Assembly: GCF_025354435.1 (NCBI RefSeq)
Contig: NZ_JANXMU010000069.1
Span: 1-44,779, forward strand
Length of the DNA stretch: 44,779 nucleotides
Source of the DNA: Rhodoferax sp.
Lineage (GTDB): Bacteria > Pseudomonadota > Gammaproteobacteria > Burkholderiales > Burkholderiaceae_C
Direction: 5' to 3'
In this document: positions 36,395 to 44,643 of the stretch, one piece after another
Position numbering within the stretch: the first letter of the stretch is position 1
Layout: each line of letters begins with the position of its first letter
Made by a program: the position numbers and the translations under genes
Notes under the pieces: model-generated
Database searches by the model: none
Seen by the model: only the letters and a program-made list of their open reading frames with translations
What the model was told of the DNA's origin: nothing

Positions 36395-38311
36395 CAACCC
36401 GGCCACCCGCTCCCGCAGCGCCTCCGGCTGCACCGCATCCGCCGCCATCGCAGGCCCCACGTTCAACCCCACCCGGTTCAACACCCCGCGGCGAAACGGC
36501 TTGGCCATGGCGGTGCCGCCTTCAACGCGGCTGAAGTACGAGCCCCAGAGGTGGGTCAGCGCCATGGGGATGACCGGCACCGGGGCGGCTTCCAGTATCT
36601 TCATGATGCCGCCCTTGAATTCTTGCAGCGTGCCATCCTTGGTCAGACCGCCTTCGGGGAAGATGCCCAGCAAATCACCTTCTTGCAGCACCTTGGCGGC
36701 AGCGGCAAAAGCGGCTTCGTAGGCCACGGGATCTTCGGCGCGGGGCGCGATGGGGATGGCCTTGGCCAGGCGGAACAGCCAGCCAAGCACCGGCACCTGG
36801 AAGATGCGGTGGTCCATCAAGAACACGATAGGGCGCGGGCTGGCGGCCATGAGCAGCACGGCATCCACAAAGCTGACATGGTTGCACGCCAGGATGGCCG
36901 GGCCAGCAATGGGGATGTGCTGGTCGCCCGTGACCTTGAAGCGGTACACGCAGTGCGACAGCATCCAGGCCACAAAGCGCAGCAGGTACTCGGGCACCAG
37001 CAGAAAGATGTAGGCCGCCACCACGGCATTGGCGATGCCGGTGAACAAAAAGATCTGCGGAATGGTGAAGCCGCTGGTCAGCAGCGCCCCGGCGATCACC
37101 GAGCTGGCAATCATGAACAGCGCATTCAGAATATTGTTGGCCGCGATGATGCGGGCGCGGTGCGTGGGCTGGCTGCGCAGCTGGATCAGCGCGTACATGG
37201 GCACGCTGTACAGCCCGGCAAACAGGCTCAGCAGCGCCAGGTCGGCCATCACCCGCCAGTGGGCGGCGCGGGCGGTAAAGGCGGCCAGGCCCATCACCTC
37301 GCTGGACGGCAGGCCGCGCGCGGCAAAGTACAAATCGATGGCAAACACGCTCATGCCGATGGCCCCCAGCGGCACCAGGCCGATCTCGACGTGGCGGCGG
37401 CTCAGCACCTCGCACAGCAGCGAGCCGGTGCCGATGCCGATGGAGAACACCACCAGCAGCAGCGTGGCCACCTGCTCGTCACCGTGCAGCACCTCTTTGG
37501 CAAAGCTGGGGAACTGGCTCAAGAACACCGCGCCAAAAAACCACATCCAGCTGATGCCCAGCAGCGAGCGGAACACCACCGGGTTGCTGTTGGCCAGCTT
37601 CAAATTGCGCCAAGTCTCGGTAAAAGGGTTCCAATTGATCTTTAAACCGGGGTCGGTGGCGGGCAACTGCGGAATCGCCTGCGCCACCCAGCGGCCTACC
37701 AAGGCCAAGCCTACGCAGCCAATGGCCACGGCGGTGTGGCCCACCTCGGGAATCGCTACCAACAACCCGCCGACGATGTCGCCCAGCAAGATGGCCACAA
37801 AGGTGCCCATCTCGACCATGCCGTTGCCGCCGGTCAGCTCGGCATCGCTCAGCACCTGCGGCAGGTAGGCGAATTTCACCGGGCCAAACAGCGTGGAATG
37901 CAGGCCCATCAAAAACACGCAGGCCAGCAGCACCGGCACCTGCACGTCGACGTTATTGGTGAAAAAGCCGTAGCCCGCCAGCAGCATGATGGCGATTTCC
38001 AGGTTCTTCACCGCGCGGATCATCGCGGTTTTGGGGTACTTGTCGGTCAGCTGCCCGCTGGTGGCCGAAAACAGCAGAAACGGCAAAATGAACAGCGCCC
38101 CGATCACCAGCCCCGCCAGCGCAGGCGGCAACCAGCTCACGCTGAGCTGGTAGGTGACCATCACGGTGAACGAGAACTTGAACAGGTTGTCGTTCGCCGC
38201 GCCCGAAAACTGCGTCCAGAAGAACGGCGCAAAACGGCGCTGCTTGAGCAGGGCGAACTGGTTGGGGTGGGCCGTGGCATCGGTAGAGGAATCGGCGTGA
38301 TAGACTTGCAT
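36377..38311 (-). CDS. MFS lysophospholipid flippase fused to PlsC acyltransferase
   Basis: 644 residues. The first 420 or so form an MFS transporter of the LplT type (FSGAANDNLFKFSFTVMVTYQL, GQLTDKYPK, LFGPVKFAYLPQVL). The last 200 form a PlsC-type 1-acylglycerol-3-phosphate acyltransferase with NHVSFVD (HX4D, near 477) and FPEGGLT (near 552). This couples inward flipping of lysophospholipid to its re-acylation, as in E. coli LplT-Aas, but without the acyl-ACP synthetase part of Aas. It could therefore use acyl-ACP or acyl-CoA directly. Confidence 0.9.
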   Translation of the reverse strand: MQVYHADSSTDATAHPNQFALLKQRRFAPFFWTQFSGAANDNLFKFSFTVMVTYQLSVSWLPPALAGLVIGALFILPFLLFSATSGQLTDKYPKTAMIRAVKNLEIAIMLLAGYGFFTNNVDVQVPVLLACVFLMGLHSTLFGPVKFAYLPQVLSDAELTGGNGMVEMGTFVAILLGDIVGGLLVAIPEVGHTAVAIGCVGLALVGRWVAQAIPQLPATDPGLKINWNPFTETWRNLKLANSNPVVFRSLLGISWMWFFGAVFLSQFPSFAKEVLHGDEQVATLLLVVFSIGIGTGSLLCEVLSRRHVEIGLVPLGAIGMSVFAIDLYFAARGLPSSEVMGLAAFTARAAHWRVMADLALLSLFAGLYSVPMYALIQLRSQPTHRARIIAANNILNALFMIASSVIAGALLTSGFTIPQIFLFTGIANAVVAAYIFLLVPEYLLRFVAWMLSHCVYRFKVTGDQHIPIAGPAILACNHVSFVDAVLLMAASPRPIVFLMDHRIFQVPVLGWLFRLAKAIPIAPRAEDPVAYEAAFAAAAKVLQEGDLLGIFPEGGLTKDGTLQEFKGGIMKILEAAPVPVIPMALTHLWGSYFSRVEGGTAMAKPFRRGVLNRVGLNVGPAMAADAVQPEALRERVAGLLTCHP

Positions 38312-38344
38312 TTTTTAAACCAAATAGGGCGCTGGCGCAGATTC

Positions 38345-38373
38345 TATGTGCGCTTATAGCTATTAAAAACAGA
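38345..38373 (-). repeat. Degenerate repeat left-half
   Basis: On the minus strand TTTTTAATAGCTATAAGCGCACATAG, resembling the TAGCTnCTnGCGC core of the dispersed repeat. Only the core is recognisable. It lies in the 73-base gap between the ceramidase-like gene and the LplT-PlsC gene. Confidence 0.35.
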
Positions 38374-38384
38374 GCATTCGGAAA

Positions 38385-39152
38385 TTACAGGACCGCTGCG
38401 CCATGCAGGCGTTGCGCACCATTGTGCCCAGCCGTGCGTGACGGCAGTGCAGCCAGCACCGGCCAAGCCGCCAGGGCCGCCACGGCGTGCTTCAGACTGT
38501 GGCCCGACACCCAGCCGCCGGTCCAGGCAAACACGCTGTGGTCGCCCTGCTCCAGCAGCTTGGCCAGGGCGTACGCGGCAATTACCCCGCCCAGACGGAT
38601 GCCCCAGGCACCGGGGCGTGGCGGGCACAGGGCCAGGTACAGCACCAGCAGCATGCCGCCGCCTTGCAGCACGGCCCAGGGCAACAGGTTGCCGGTGGCC
38701 GACCACACCGCCACCGACAGCGGCCCCCACAGCAGCACCGCGCCCGCGGTCCACAGCCCCGCGCGGTCGCTGCTGCGGTCGGCCACGGCCAAGCCCAGCA
38801 AACCGGCGAACACCGCCACCATGCCAAAACGGTCTAGGGCCAGCCGGGTGTCGCCGGGCTGCCAGTGGTAGATGCTGGAACATAGCGCGGCCACCAGCAA
38901 ACCCGCAAAAAACAAGGCCGCCAGCCCGCGCTGCACGCTGGGTGGCTGCTGCTTCAATACCAGCAGCCCCCACAGGCCACCCACGGCAAACGGCAGGTTG
39001 CTCAGCACGTCCAGCGCATTCGGCAGGCCTGCCCAGGCGCGCTGGTCAGCAAACGCGTGGTAATGCGCCTGCTGGGCAACGGCCGGGCCGCAGGCGGCGG
39101 CCACGGCGGCGATGGCCACGGTCCACAGCAGAGTTGTTTCCAATCGGTTCAC
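38385..39152 (-). CDS. Ceramidase/CREST-type membrane hydrolase
   Basis: 255 residues from GTG 39152, with AAGGA nine bases upstream. Seven membrane helices are predicted by eye. The CREST-superfamily metal and catalytic residues are in place: SSIYHWQPGD with Ser and His (near residues 93-98), LALDRFGM with Asp near 105, and HSLKHAVAAL with two His near 225-230. CREST proteins include alkaline ceramidases and PAQR receptors; in bacteria the role is probably membrane-lipid amide hydrolysis. Divergent from the XRE-type regulator. Confidence 0.82.
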   Translation of the reverse strand: MNRLETTLLWTVAIAAVAAACGPAVAQQAHYHAFADQRAWAGLPNALDVLSNLPFAVGGLWGLLVLKQQPPSVQRGLAALFFAGLLVAALCSSIYHWQPGDTRLALDRFGMVAVFAGLLGLAVADRSSDRAGLWTAGAVLLWGPLSVAVWSATGNLLPWAVLQGGGMLLVLYLALCPPRPGAWGIRLGGVIAAYALAKLLEQGDHSVFAWTGGWVSGHSLKHAVAALAAWPVLAALPSRTAGHNGAQRLHGAAVL

Positions 39153-39248
39153 GGTGCATTCCTTCAAAAAATGGGATGGCGCGAGTGTCGGCACACTGAC
39201 GTGGCCAAGGCGCTTATTTCAGACTTCACCCACATATTCATACGCAAA

Positions 39249-39265
39249 GTATCCATAATCGATAC
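39249..39265. promoter_or_regulatory. Palindrome overlapping the XRE gene leader, candidate operator
   Basis: GTATC (39249-39253) and GATAC (39261-39265) are separated by seven bases and end two bases before the ATG at 39268. The position would block translation initiation or local transcription, consistent with autoregulation by the helix-turn-helix protein. Confidence 0.4.
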
Positions 39266-39267
39266 CT

Positions 39268-39999
39268 ATGAGCACCACCGCCGACCTCGTTACCGCACTC
39301 AAAAAAGAACTCAAAGCCGCGCAGATGACTTATGCCAACCTGGCCATCCAGCTGGGGGTGGCCGAGTCCAGCGTGAAGCGCATGCTGGCCAAGGGCGATA
39401 TGCCGCTGTCGCGCGTGGATGCCATCTGCCGCGCCCTAAAGCTGGATTTTGCCGAACTGGCCCGCCGCGTGGCCGATGCCCAGCCGCTGCTGGTGGCCCT
39501 GACGCAGCAGCAAGAGCAGGCCGTGGTGGCCGACAAGAAGCTGCTGCTGGTGGCGATATGCGTGCTCAGCCAGTGGACGCTGGAGCAGATCACCGCCAAC
39601 TACCGGCTCAGCGAGGCCGAGTGCATCGCCTGCCTGGCGCAGCTGGACCGCATCGGCATCATCGAGCTGCGCCCGCTGAACCGCTACCGCCTGAAGCTGG
39701 CCAAGGCGTTTCGCTGGCGGCCGCACGGGCCGGTGATGCAGTTCTTCCGCGAGGACGTAGTGCTGGACTACTACAGCGGTGGTTTTGACGGCCCAGGCGA
39801 AGGCCTGCTACTGGTGCACGGCTCGATAAGCCGCAGCCTGGCACCGGTGTTTTTAGAACGTTTGCAGCGGGTGGCGCAAGACTTTGCCCAGCAGCACTTG
39901 GCCGACCAAAAGCTGCCCGAGGCGGCCCGCGAGGGCTACACCCTGGTGCTGGGCATGCGGCGCTGTGAGTTTGCGGCGTTCACCGCCCTGAGACGGTAG
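39268..39999 (+). CDS. XRE-type helix-turn-helix transcriptional regulator
   Basis: 243 residues. The first 60 form a Cro/C1-type helix-turn-helix (MTYANLAIQLGVAESSVKRMLAKGDM, LSRVDAICRALKLDFAELA). A second winged-helix-like part may follow (WTLEQITANYRLSEAECIACLAQLDRIGIIELRP), then a C-terminal sensor of unknown type. It is divergent from the ceramidase-like gene and could control it and itself. No ligand-binding motif is recognised. Confidence 0.82.
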   Translation: MSTTADLVTALKKELKAAQMTYANLAIQLGVAESSVKRMLAKGDMPLSRVDAICRALKLDFAELARRVADAQPLLVALTQQQEQAVVADKKLLLVAICVLSQWTLEQITANYRLSEAECIACLAQLDRIGIIELRPLNRYRLKLAKAFRWRPHGPVMQFFREDVVLDYYSGGFDGPGEGLLLVHGSISRSLAPVFLERLQRVAQDFAQQHLADQKLPEAAREGYTLVLGMRRCEFAAFTALRR

Positions 40000-40003
40000 G
40001 CTT

Positions 40004-41266
40004 TTACGGACCTAGGTCGGAAAACACCGTCAGCACGCCGGTGTACCCGTACAGGTTTTGCCGGGCGATTTCACCGGCGGCAAAGAAGCCCACCAGGGGC
40101 ACGTCGCCCAAGGCGCGACGCACGATTTGCAACTCGGCACTGGGGCCGCCGAAGTGGTTGCCACCGCGGCCGGTGCAGCTCACGTAGATGGCTCCGGCAA
40201 TGCGCCGGGCCGGGTGCGGGGCGGATTCGGCTTCGGGTGCAGCGAGTGCGGTGGCCAGCTCCATCGACAGCTCCTCGGGCTCCAGCTCTTCGCGGATTTC
40301 GGCGCAGACGCGCACCAGATCGGCCTTGGCCGCGGCCATGTTGCGCTGGCAAAACGCCAGTCGGGTGCCCACGGCGACGTGGTCGCCAATCGCCACGCCT
40401 TTGCGCGTCGGGTCCAGGCCGATGATGTGGCGCACCACCACGTCGCTGCCGAAGTGGGCGGTGCGTACCGGCGCGTCGCCCACGGTGGCACGGGTCAGGC
40501 CGACCAGGGTGGCGCGGACCCGGCCCAACGCCTCTTGCGGGTGCTCCAGGTCCACGCCCAGGTCGGCCAGCAGCACGGCCAGCGCGGGTTGGCCGTCCAG
40601 CTCCAGCACTAGGTTGGCATCGGACGCGGTGACCACGCGGTTGGCGGTGATGGGCTGGCAGCCCTGGGTGACGCGCGAGACCAGCGCCACGGCGGGGCCA
40701 AACGCCACGCCGCTCAGGCCACCGCTGAACACACCGCGCGCTGCGCCGTGGCCCTTGATGTTGCCGTTGCCGCCCACCGCAAACTGCACCGAACGCGAGC
40801 GGCTGGAGGCTAGGCCGCCGAACAGGTAGCCGGTGTCGGTGCGGGCCGCCATCTCGGCGACCAGCTCGGTCAGGTCGGGGGTGTTGGCATCGGCGTGGAC
40901 CAGGGCGGTGTGGGCCTCGAAGCCCAGGCCCAGCGGGGCCACGCCAGAGAACACGCGGTACTGGTCGGCGGGCAGGTCGCAGAGCATTACGCTCAGGGCC
41001 GGTTCGTCGAAGTACTCGACGTTGTTGGCGCAGATGCCAATGCCTACCGTGCCCGACCAGTCGGTGACCTCGGGCAGCTCACCGCTGAGATGGTCCAGGA
41101 TGTCTTGCGCCACAGCACCGTAGTGGTCGGTGATGTAGAGCAGGCCCAGGGTGGGCGCGCTGGCGTAGTCGGGCAGCGCCATGTGGGCGCGCAACTGCGC
41201 CAGCATCAGCCCGGCCGCCATGCGCCAGTCGGGATGCGTCGCATGGCCGTGGGGGAAAAGTTGCAT
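40004..41266 (-). CDS. FIST-domain sensory protein
   Basis: 420 residues from ATG 41266, with GGAGG upstream. The FIST N-terminal domain carries LYITDHYGAVAQDIL, GTVGIGICA and YLFGGLASS; the FIST C-terminal domain ends with GAIYVSCTGRGGNHFGG, VPLVGFFAAGEIA and LYGYTGVLTVF. FIST domains are predicted small-ligand (amino-acid) sensors found with signal-transduction proteins. Here it stands alone with no membrane segment. It lies 60 bases after phaM, with a hairpin (41293-41317) in the gap. Confidence 0.88.
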   Translation of the reverse strand: MQLFPHGHATHPDWRMAAGLMLAQLRAHMALPDYASAPTLGLLYITDHYGAVAQDILDHLSGELPEVTDWSGTVGIGICANNVEYFDEPALSVMLCDLPADQYRVFSGVAPLGLGFEAHTALVHADANTPDLTELVAEMAARTDTGYLFGGLASSRSRSVQFAVGGNGNIKGHGAARGVFSGGLSGVAFGPAVALVSRVTQGCQPITANRVVTASDANLVLELDGQPALAVLLADLGVDLEHPQEALGRVRATLVGLTRATVGDAPVRTAHFGSDVVVRHIIGLDPTRKGVAIGDHVAVGTRLAFCQRNMAAAKADLVRVCAEIREELEPEELSMELATALAAPEAESAPHPARRIAGAIYVSCTGRGGNHFGGPSAELQIVRRALGDVPLVGFFAAGEIARQNLYGYTGVLTVFSDLGP

Positions 41267-41292
41267 GGCGGCCTCCGTAAATATCTATGGCA

Positions 41293-41317
41293 CTTGCAAG
41301 GCTCTAGGCCCTGCAAG
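41293..41317 (-). other. Hairpin between phaM and FIST genes
   Basis: On the minus strand CTTGCAGGGC pairs with GCCTTGCAAG around CTAGA, one mismatch. No T run follows, so it may be a processing or attenuating structure, not a terminator. Confidence 0.4.
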
Positions 41318-41326
41318 CTGGGTGGG

Positions 41327-42031
41327 TTAGCCCGCGTGCTTTTTAGCCGCCGCCTTCTTGGCGGGGGCTTTTTTAGCCGGGGTCTTCTTGGCGGGTGCAA
41401 GCTTGCTGGCATCGGCCTTAGGGCCGGCGGGCGGCACCACGGTCTTGCGCGCGGCCTTGGCGATTTCGCCCACGCTTTTGAGGGCTTCGGCGGCGAAGTT
41501 GGTGGCCAGGTTTTTGCTCTTTTCCAGCGCGGCCTGGGTGCTGGCATCTTTCAGCGCAGCACCGGCGATTTGTTGGAACTGCTCGGTCAGTGAACCCCAC
41601 CATTTCAGCGGATCGACCACGCCGGGCGCGGTGGGCGCATCGGCGTCGGCAGCAGCAGCGGTCGTGGGTTCTGGGGCTTTGGCCACAGGCTTTTCCGTGG
41701 CTTTGGCGGCCAGTGTGGCGGCTTCGGGTTTGAGCTTGAAGGCACTGGCCAGGTCGCCCATGCTGAAGTTCATGCCCTTTAGGGTGGCGAGGGTCATTTT
41801 TTGCACTTCCAGCGCCTGGATGGTGGCTTTCAGGGCCGTGGCGTTCTGGTCCAGCCAAAACTGCACGGCTTTGAGCTCGGTGATGCGCTTGTCCAGCTCT
41901 TCCACGCTGAGGGTCGGCGCAACCCAGCCGCCCATGGCCGGGGCGGCGGGGGAAGCGCCTTTGCCCAGGTTCTGCAAAAAGTCAAAACCGGGCACGAATT
42001 TGCTGAAATCAAAGGCGGGTGTATCGCTCAT
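41327..42031 (-). CDS. phaM: PhaM-type polyhydroxyalkanoate granule protein
   Basis: 234 residues. The N-terminal FDFSKFVPGFDFLQNL and the EELDKRITELKAVQFWLDQN helix match PhaM, which activates the PHA synthase PhaC and tethers granules to the nucleoid in Ralstonia. The C-terminus is a histone-H1-like tail of PAKKAPAKK repeats that binds DNA. Between them is an Ala/Pro-rich linker. Single gene, 75 bases after the PCuAC gene. Confidence 0.9.
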   Translation of the reverse strand: MSDTPAFDFSKFVPGFDFLQNLGKGASPAAPAMGGWVAPTLSVEELDKRITELKAVQFWLDQNATALKATIQALEVQKMTLATLKGMNFSMGDLASAFKLKPEAATLAAKATEKPVAKAPEPTTAAAADADAPTAPGVVDPLKWWGSLTEQFQQIAGAALKDASTQAALEKSKNLATNFAAEALKSVGEIAKAARKTVVPPAGPKADASKLAPAKKTPAKKAPAKKAAAKKHAG

Positions 42032-42106
42032 GGTGTCTCCTAATTATGGGGGTCTGCAGTCTTGGCTTGCAGTCTGTACAGCTTACCCCAATGTGTCACA
42101 AATGCG

Positions 42107-42577
42107 TCAGTGCTTGTGCTCTGCCATGCCGTTGGGCGCAGTGGTGGCCACCGGCAGTTTTAGCTCCAGCTTGCTTTCCACGCCCTTGGCATCTTTGAAC
42201 ACCAGGGTCATGGGAATAGTGCTGTCTTTGGGCAGCGCGGCTTTCAGGTCCATCAGCATGACGTGGTAGCCGCCGGGGGTCAGGGCCACCGGCTTGCCTG
42301 CGGGCAGGTCCAGGCCATCGGGCAGCGCGCGCATGCGCATCACGTCGCCGTCCATCTTCATCTCGTGCACCTGGGCCACACCGGCGACGGGGGTGGCGAT
42401 GGCGACCAGCCGGGTGGCCTCTTTGGCGGTCAGGGTCATGAACGCGCCGGAGGCCTTTTGGCCCTGCACACTGGTGCGGGCCCAAGCATCTTTGACCTCG
42501 ACGTTTTGGGCATAAGAATTTTGAACAAAAAGTCCGCTAGTGCAGACCAATGCTACGGTAATAGCTGCGAATTTCAT
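42107..42577 (-). CDS. PCuAC periplasmic copper chaperone
   Basis: 156 residues with a signal peptide (cleaved near YAQ, residue 24). The copper-binding HM motif is present as HEMKMDGDVMRM followed by GGYHVMLMDLK, plus a His-rich tail (AEHKH). PCuAC proteins bind Cu(I) and help metallate cytochrome oxidase CuA. It starts 13 bases after the YcnI gene stop codon and is the last gene of the copper cluster. Confidence 0.93.
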   Translation of the reverse strand: MKFAAITVALVCTSGLFVQNSYAQNVEVKDAWARTSVQGQKASGAFMTLTAKEATRLVAIATPVAGVAQVHEMKMDGDVMRMRALPDGLDLPAGKPVALTPGGYHVMLMDLKAALPKDSTIPMTLVFKDAKGVESKLELKLPVATTAPNGMAEHKH

Positions 42578-42590
42578 AGTAATTATGCTT

Positions 42591-43139
42591 TCAATGTTGG
42601 TGGCCGCCGACGTGGTCGGAGGGGATGATTTCCAGCATCGCCGCAGGCGATTTCAAGTCGTGGGCAGATGCGCCCGCGGCGGGGATGTCGGCCCAGTCGG
42701 TGCTGCCTTTTTCGCAGGTCTGCAGCACCTTGAACCACATCGCACCGGCCTCGCCGGGCAGGTTGCCGCGCAGCACAAATTCGTCAAAGTAGGCATCGGG
42801 CAGCGCATTGCCGGGGGCGGCAGTCCAGGTCACGGCCAGCAGGCCTTCGGTGATGGGCTTGCCGTGGTCGTCAAACGGGGTGGCGAGCTTGCCCACGGTG
42901 GTGGACAGCACCCAGCCCGCCTTGGGCATGGGCTTGGCCCCCTTGAAACCGGCGGGCACAGTGACGCGGATGGCGGTGGTGGCCGAACCGTTGCAGCCGT
43001 GGCCGACACGCAGGGCCGCGCTGTAACCGGTGTTGCCCAAAGCCGCAGGGTCGGCCAGAACAATATGGGCAAAAGAGGTACAGGCGCAGGCAGACACTGC
43101 GCAAGCAGCTGCGAATTTAATAGCAAACGAAAAAGACAT
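42591..43139 (-). CDS. YcnI-family copper-binding protein (DUF1775)
   Basis: 182 residues from ATG 43139. The signal peptide ends at TSFA so that the mature protein starts with His (AHIVLADPAA), the copper ligand of the YcnI monohistidine site. YSAALRVGHGCNGSAT, VPAGFKGAKPMPKAGW and the Trp-containing later part match the family. A His-rich tail (SDHVGGHQH) follows. It probably passes periplasmic copper to PCuAC. The signal-peptide core (FAIKFAAACA) coincides with a copy of the dispersed-repeat left half. Confidence 0.9.
   Translation of the reverse strand: MSFSFAIKFAAACAVSACACTSFAHIVLADPAALGNTGYSAALRVGHGCNGSATTAIRVTVPAGFKGAKPMPKAGWVLSTTVGKLATPFDDHGKPITEGLLAVTWTAAPGNALPDAYFDEFVLRGNLPGEAGAMWFKVLQTCEKGSTDWADIPAAGASAHDLKSPAAMLEIIPSDHVGGHQH
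43098..43127 (-). repeat. Repeat left-half encoding YcnI signal-peptide core
   Basis: On the minus strand TTTGCTA-N9-CAGCTGCTTGCGCA, with the same nine-base spacing as the copies at 12672, 34852 and 9595. Read in frame as FAIKFAAACA. Confidence 0.5.
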
Positions 43140-43219
43140 GGAAAACTCCAACCAAAATACACAAGAAATAGCCTTCCAGCGCAGGTACACCCTGCACGGG
43201 CAGCTACATATTTAGTAGT

Positions 43220-43591
43220 TCAGACGGACGTGGGGGGCCCGCGTGCAGGCAGTGGCGCAGCGGTGGCGTAGGCGGTGTACGCGGCAGGAATGCTGCGCAG
43301 CGCATACGACAGGGCGGGCGGCGGCTCCACCCGGGGGCTGACCGGCGCAGGCGGCGGCGCGCTGGCCGTCACACACAGCGGGCAGTCGCCCATCTGGCTG
43401 ACCACCTGGGTGTTGCCGTCGGGGGCGGTGACGAGTAGCTTGACGGACTCGGCGCTGGAACACACCAGCTCCATGGCCTGCGGATGCGTCAGCGGCGACG
43501 CAATCGCCACGCCCAGCGACAGCGCAAAACACAGCAGCACCCAGCGCGCCAGGCGACGGGCGAAGGTGTGGGGGTTGCGCGGGCTGGGCAT
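43220..43591 (-). CDS. DUF2946-like copper-associated membrane-anchored protein
   Basis: 123 residues from ATG 43591. A basic N-terminus and one hydrophobic segment (WVLLCFALSLGVAIA) act as signal or anchor. MELVCSSAESVKLLV and DCPLCV (CPxC pair) match the DUF2946 family found beside copper genes. The Pro-rich linker ends in YALRSIPAAYTAYA. It is 80 bases upstream of the YcnI gene in the same direction and probably opens the copper operon. Confidence 0.8.
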   Translation of the reverse strand: MPSPRNPHTFARRLARWVLLCFALSLGVAIASPLTHPQAMELVCSSAESVKLLVTAPDGNTQVVSQMGDCPLCVTASAPPPAPVSPRVEPPPALSYALRSIPAAYTAYATAAPLPARGPPTSV

Positions 43592-43619
43592 GGCGCGGAT
43601 TATGCCGCGCGGGGCAGGC

Positions 43620-44552
43620 TCAGGCGCCGCGCACCATGGCCAAGACCTTGCCCGCATCCAGGGTGCGGGCGGTTTCCTGCATGGCGGGCAGGTAGCGGCC
43701 GTGCAGGCCTTGCGCCTCTTGGGCCACGCTGGCGTAGGCATCCTTGAGCACCTGGGTGGACAGCGTGCGCCCGCCCGCGTAGTAGCGTTTGGCCACGTGG
43801 CCCAGGGCGTAGGTGGCAGCAAAGCTCATGCCGGTGCTGACGGCCTGCTGGCCCAGCCCGCGCAGCAGGCCGCCGCCGACCTTGCCGAGCAAGCCGCCCA
43901 GCAGCTTGCGCCCGGCCTGCTCCAGGTACTGCGAAGTCAGGCCTACGCCGACGGTGGCCAGAAAATCTTTGATATGGCCCCGGTCCAACTCAAAACCATG
44001 GGCCTTGCCGATGCCGTACACCAGCCGCATTTGCAGGGGGATGATGGCCATGGTGGACAGGGATTCGGGCAGCAGCTCCAGCGCGCCGTTGACGATGGCG
44101 GCGTTCAGAATCAATGTGTCCAGCGCGGCATCGCCGGGCTTGGCAACCACCAGCGTGACGGTGGGTGCGGCTAAGGGTGCCGAAGCCATGGCATCGGCCT
44201 GCTGCACAAACTGCGCAGCGGCAGCCGGGGCCAGCCCCAAAGCCTGCTGCACGCTGGCCAAAAAGCGCTGCTCGGCCACCGACTGGACACCGTCCGCATC
44301 GCAGACGCAGACCGCCATTTCATAGGCCAGCTGCTTGGCTTCGACACTGCCCAGCGCGGCCACCACGCTGTCTAGCGAGACGCGCTTGAGCAGCACGTCC
44401 TGGTACAGCGTGGGCAGGTTCAGGCCATCGGCTTGCGACAGCCCTTCGGCGATACGCTTGATTTCGGCGCGTTCACGTTCGTGCTTTTCGCCATCCACAA
44501 AAGCGGCGAGCAGGCTCAGGGTGACGATGGCCCGGGTTTCAGATGCGTGCAT
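43620..44552 (-). CDS. TerB-like/DUF697 domain protein
   Basis: 310 residues from ATG 44552 (MHASETRAIVTLSLLAAFVDG). The first 130 residues resemble the helical TerB domain (FVDGEKHERERAEIKRIAEGL, CDADGVQSVAEQRFL). The second half has hydrophobic, Gly-rich helices of DUF697/YcjF type (ILNAAIVNGALELLP, MAIIPLQMRLVYGIGKAHG, FLATVGVGLTSQYLEQAGRKLLGGL). The latter inserts into or contacts membranes. TerB links to stress-signalling and tellurite-resistance complexes; the exact role here is unknown. It stops 28 bases before the copper cluster start. Confidence 0.78.
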   Translation of the reverse strand: MHASETRAIVTLSLLAAFVDGEKHERERAEIKRIAEGLSQADGLNLPTLYQDVLLKRVSLDSVVAALGSVEAKQLAYEMAVCVCDADGVQSVAEQRFLASVQQALGLAPAAAAQFVQQADAMASAPLAAPTVTLVVAKPGDAALDTLILNAAIVNGALELLPESLSTMAIIPLQMRLVYGIGKAHGFELDRGHIKDFLATVGVGLTSQYLEQAGRKLLGGLLGKVGGGLLRGLGQQAVSTGMSFAATYALGHVAKRYYAGGRTLSTQVLKDAYASVAQEAQGLHGRYLPAMQETARTLDAGKVLAMVRGA

Positions 44553-44643
44553 GGAAGGTTCTCTGGACAAGACGGAACCAGTGGGTGCCTGCGCGGGCCC
44601 AAAGGTTCCGGCTAACCACCGATACCGCAACACCGCAGGCTTA

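Noticed and set aside
42520-42590. Repeat-like sequence at the PCuAC start (ATAGCTGCGAATTTC)
   Set aside because: The spacing between the repeat halves is six, not nine bases, so membership of the repeat family is not supported.
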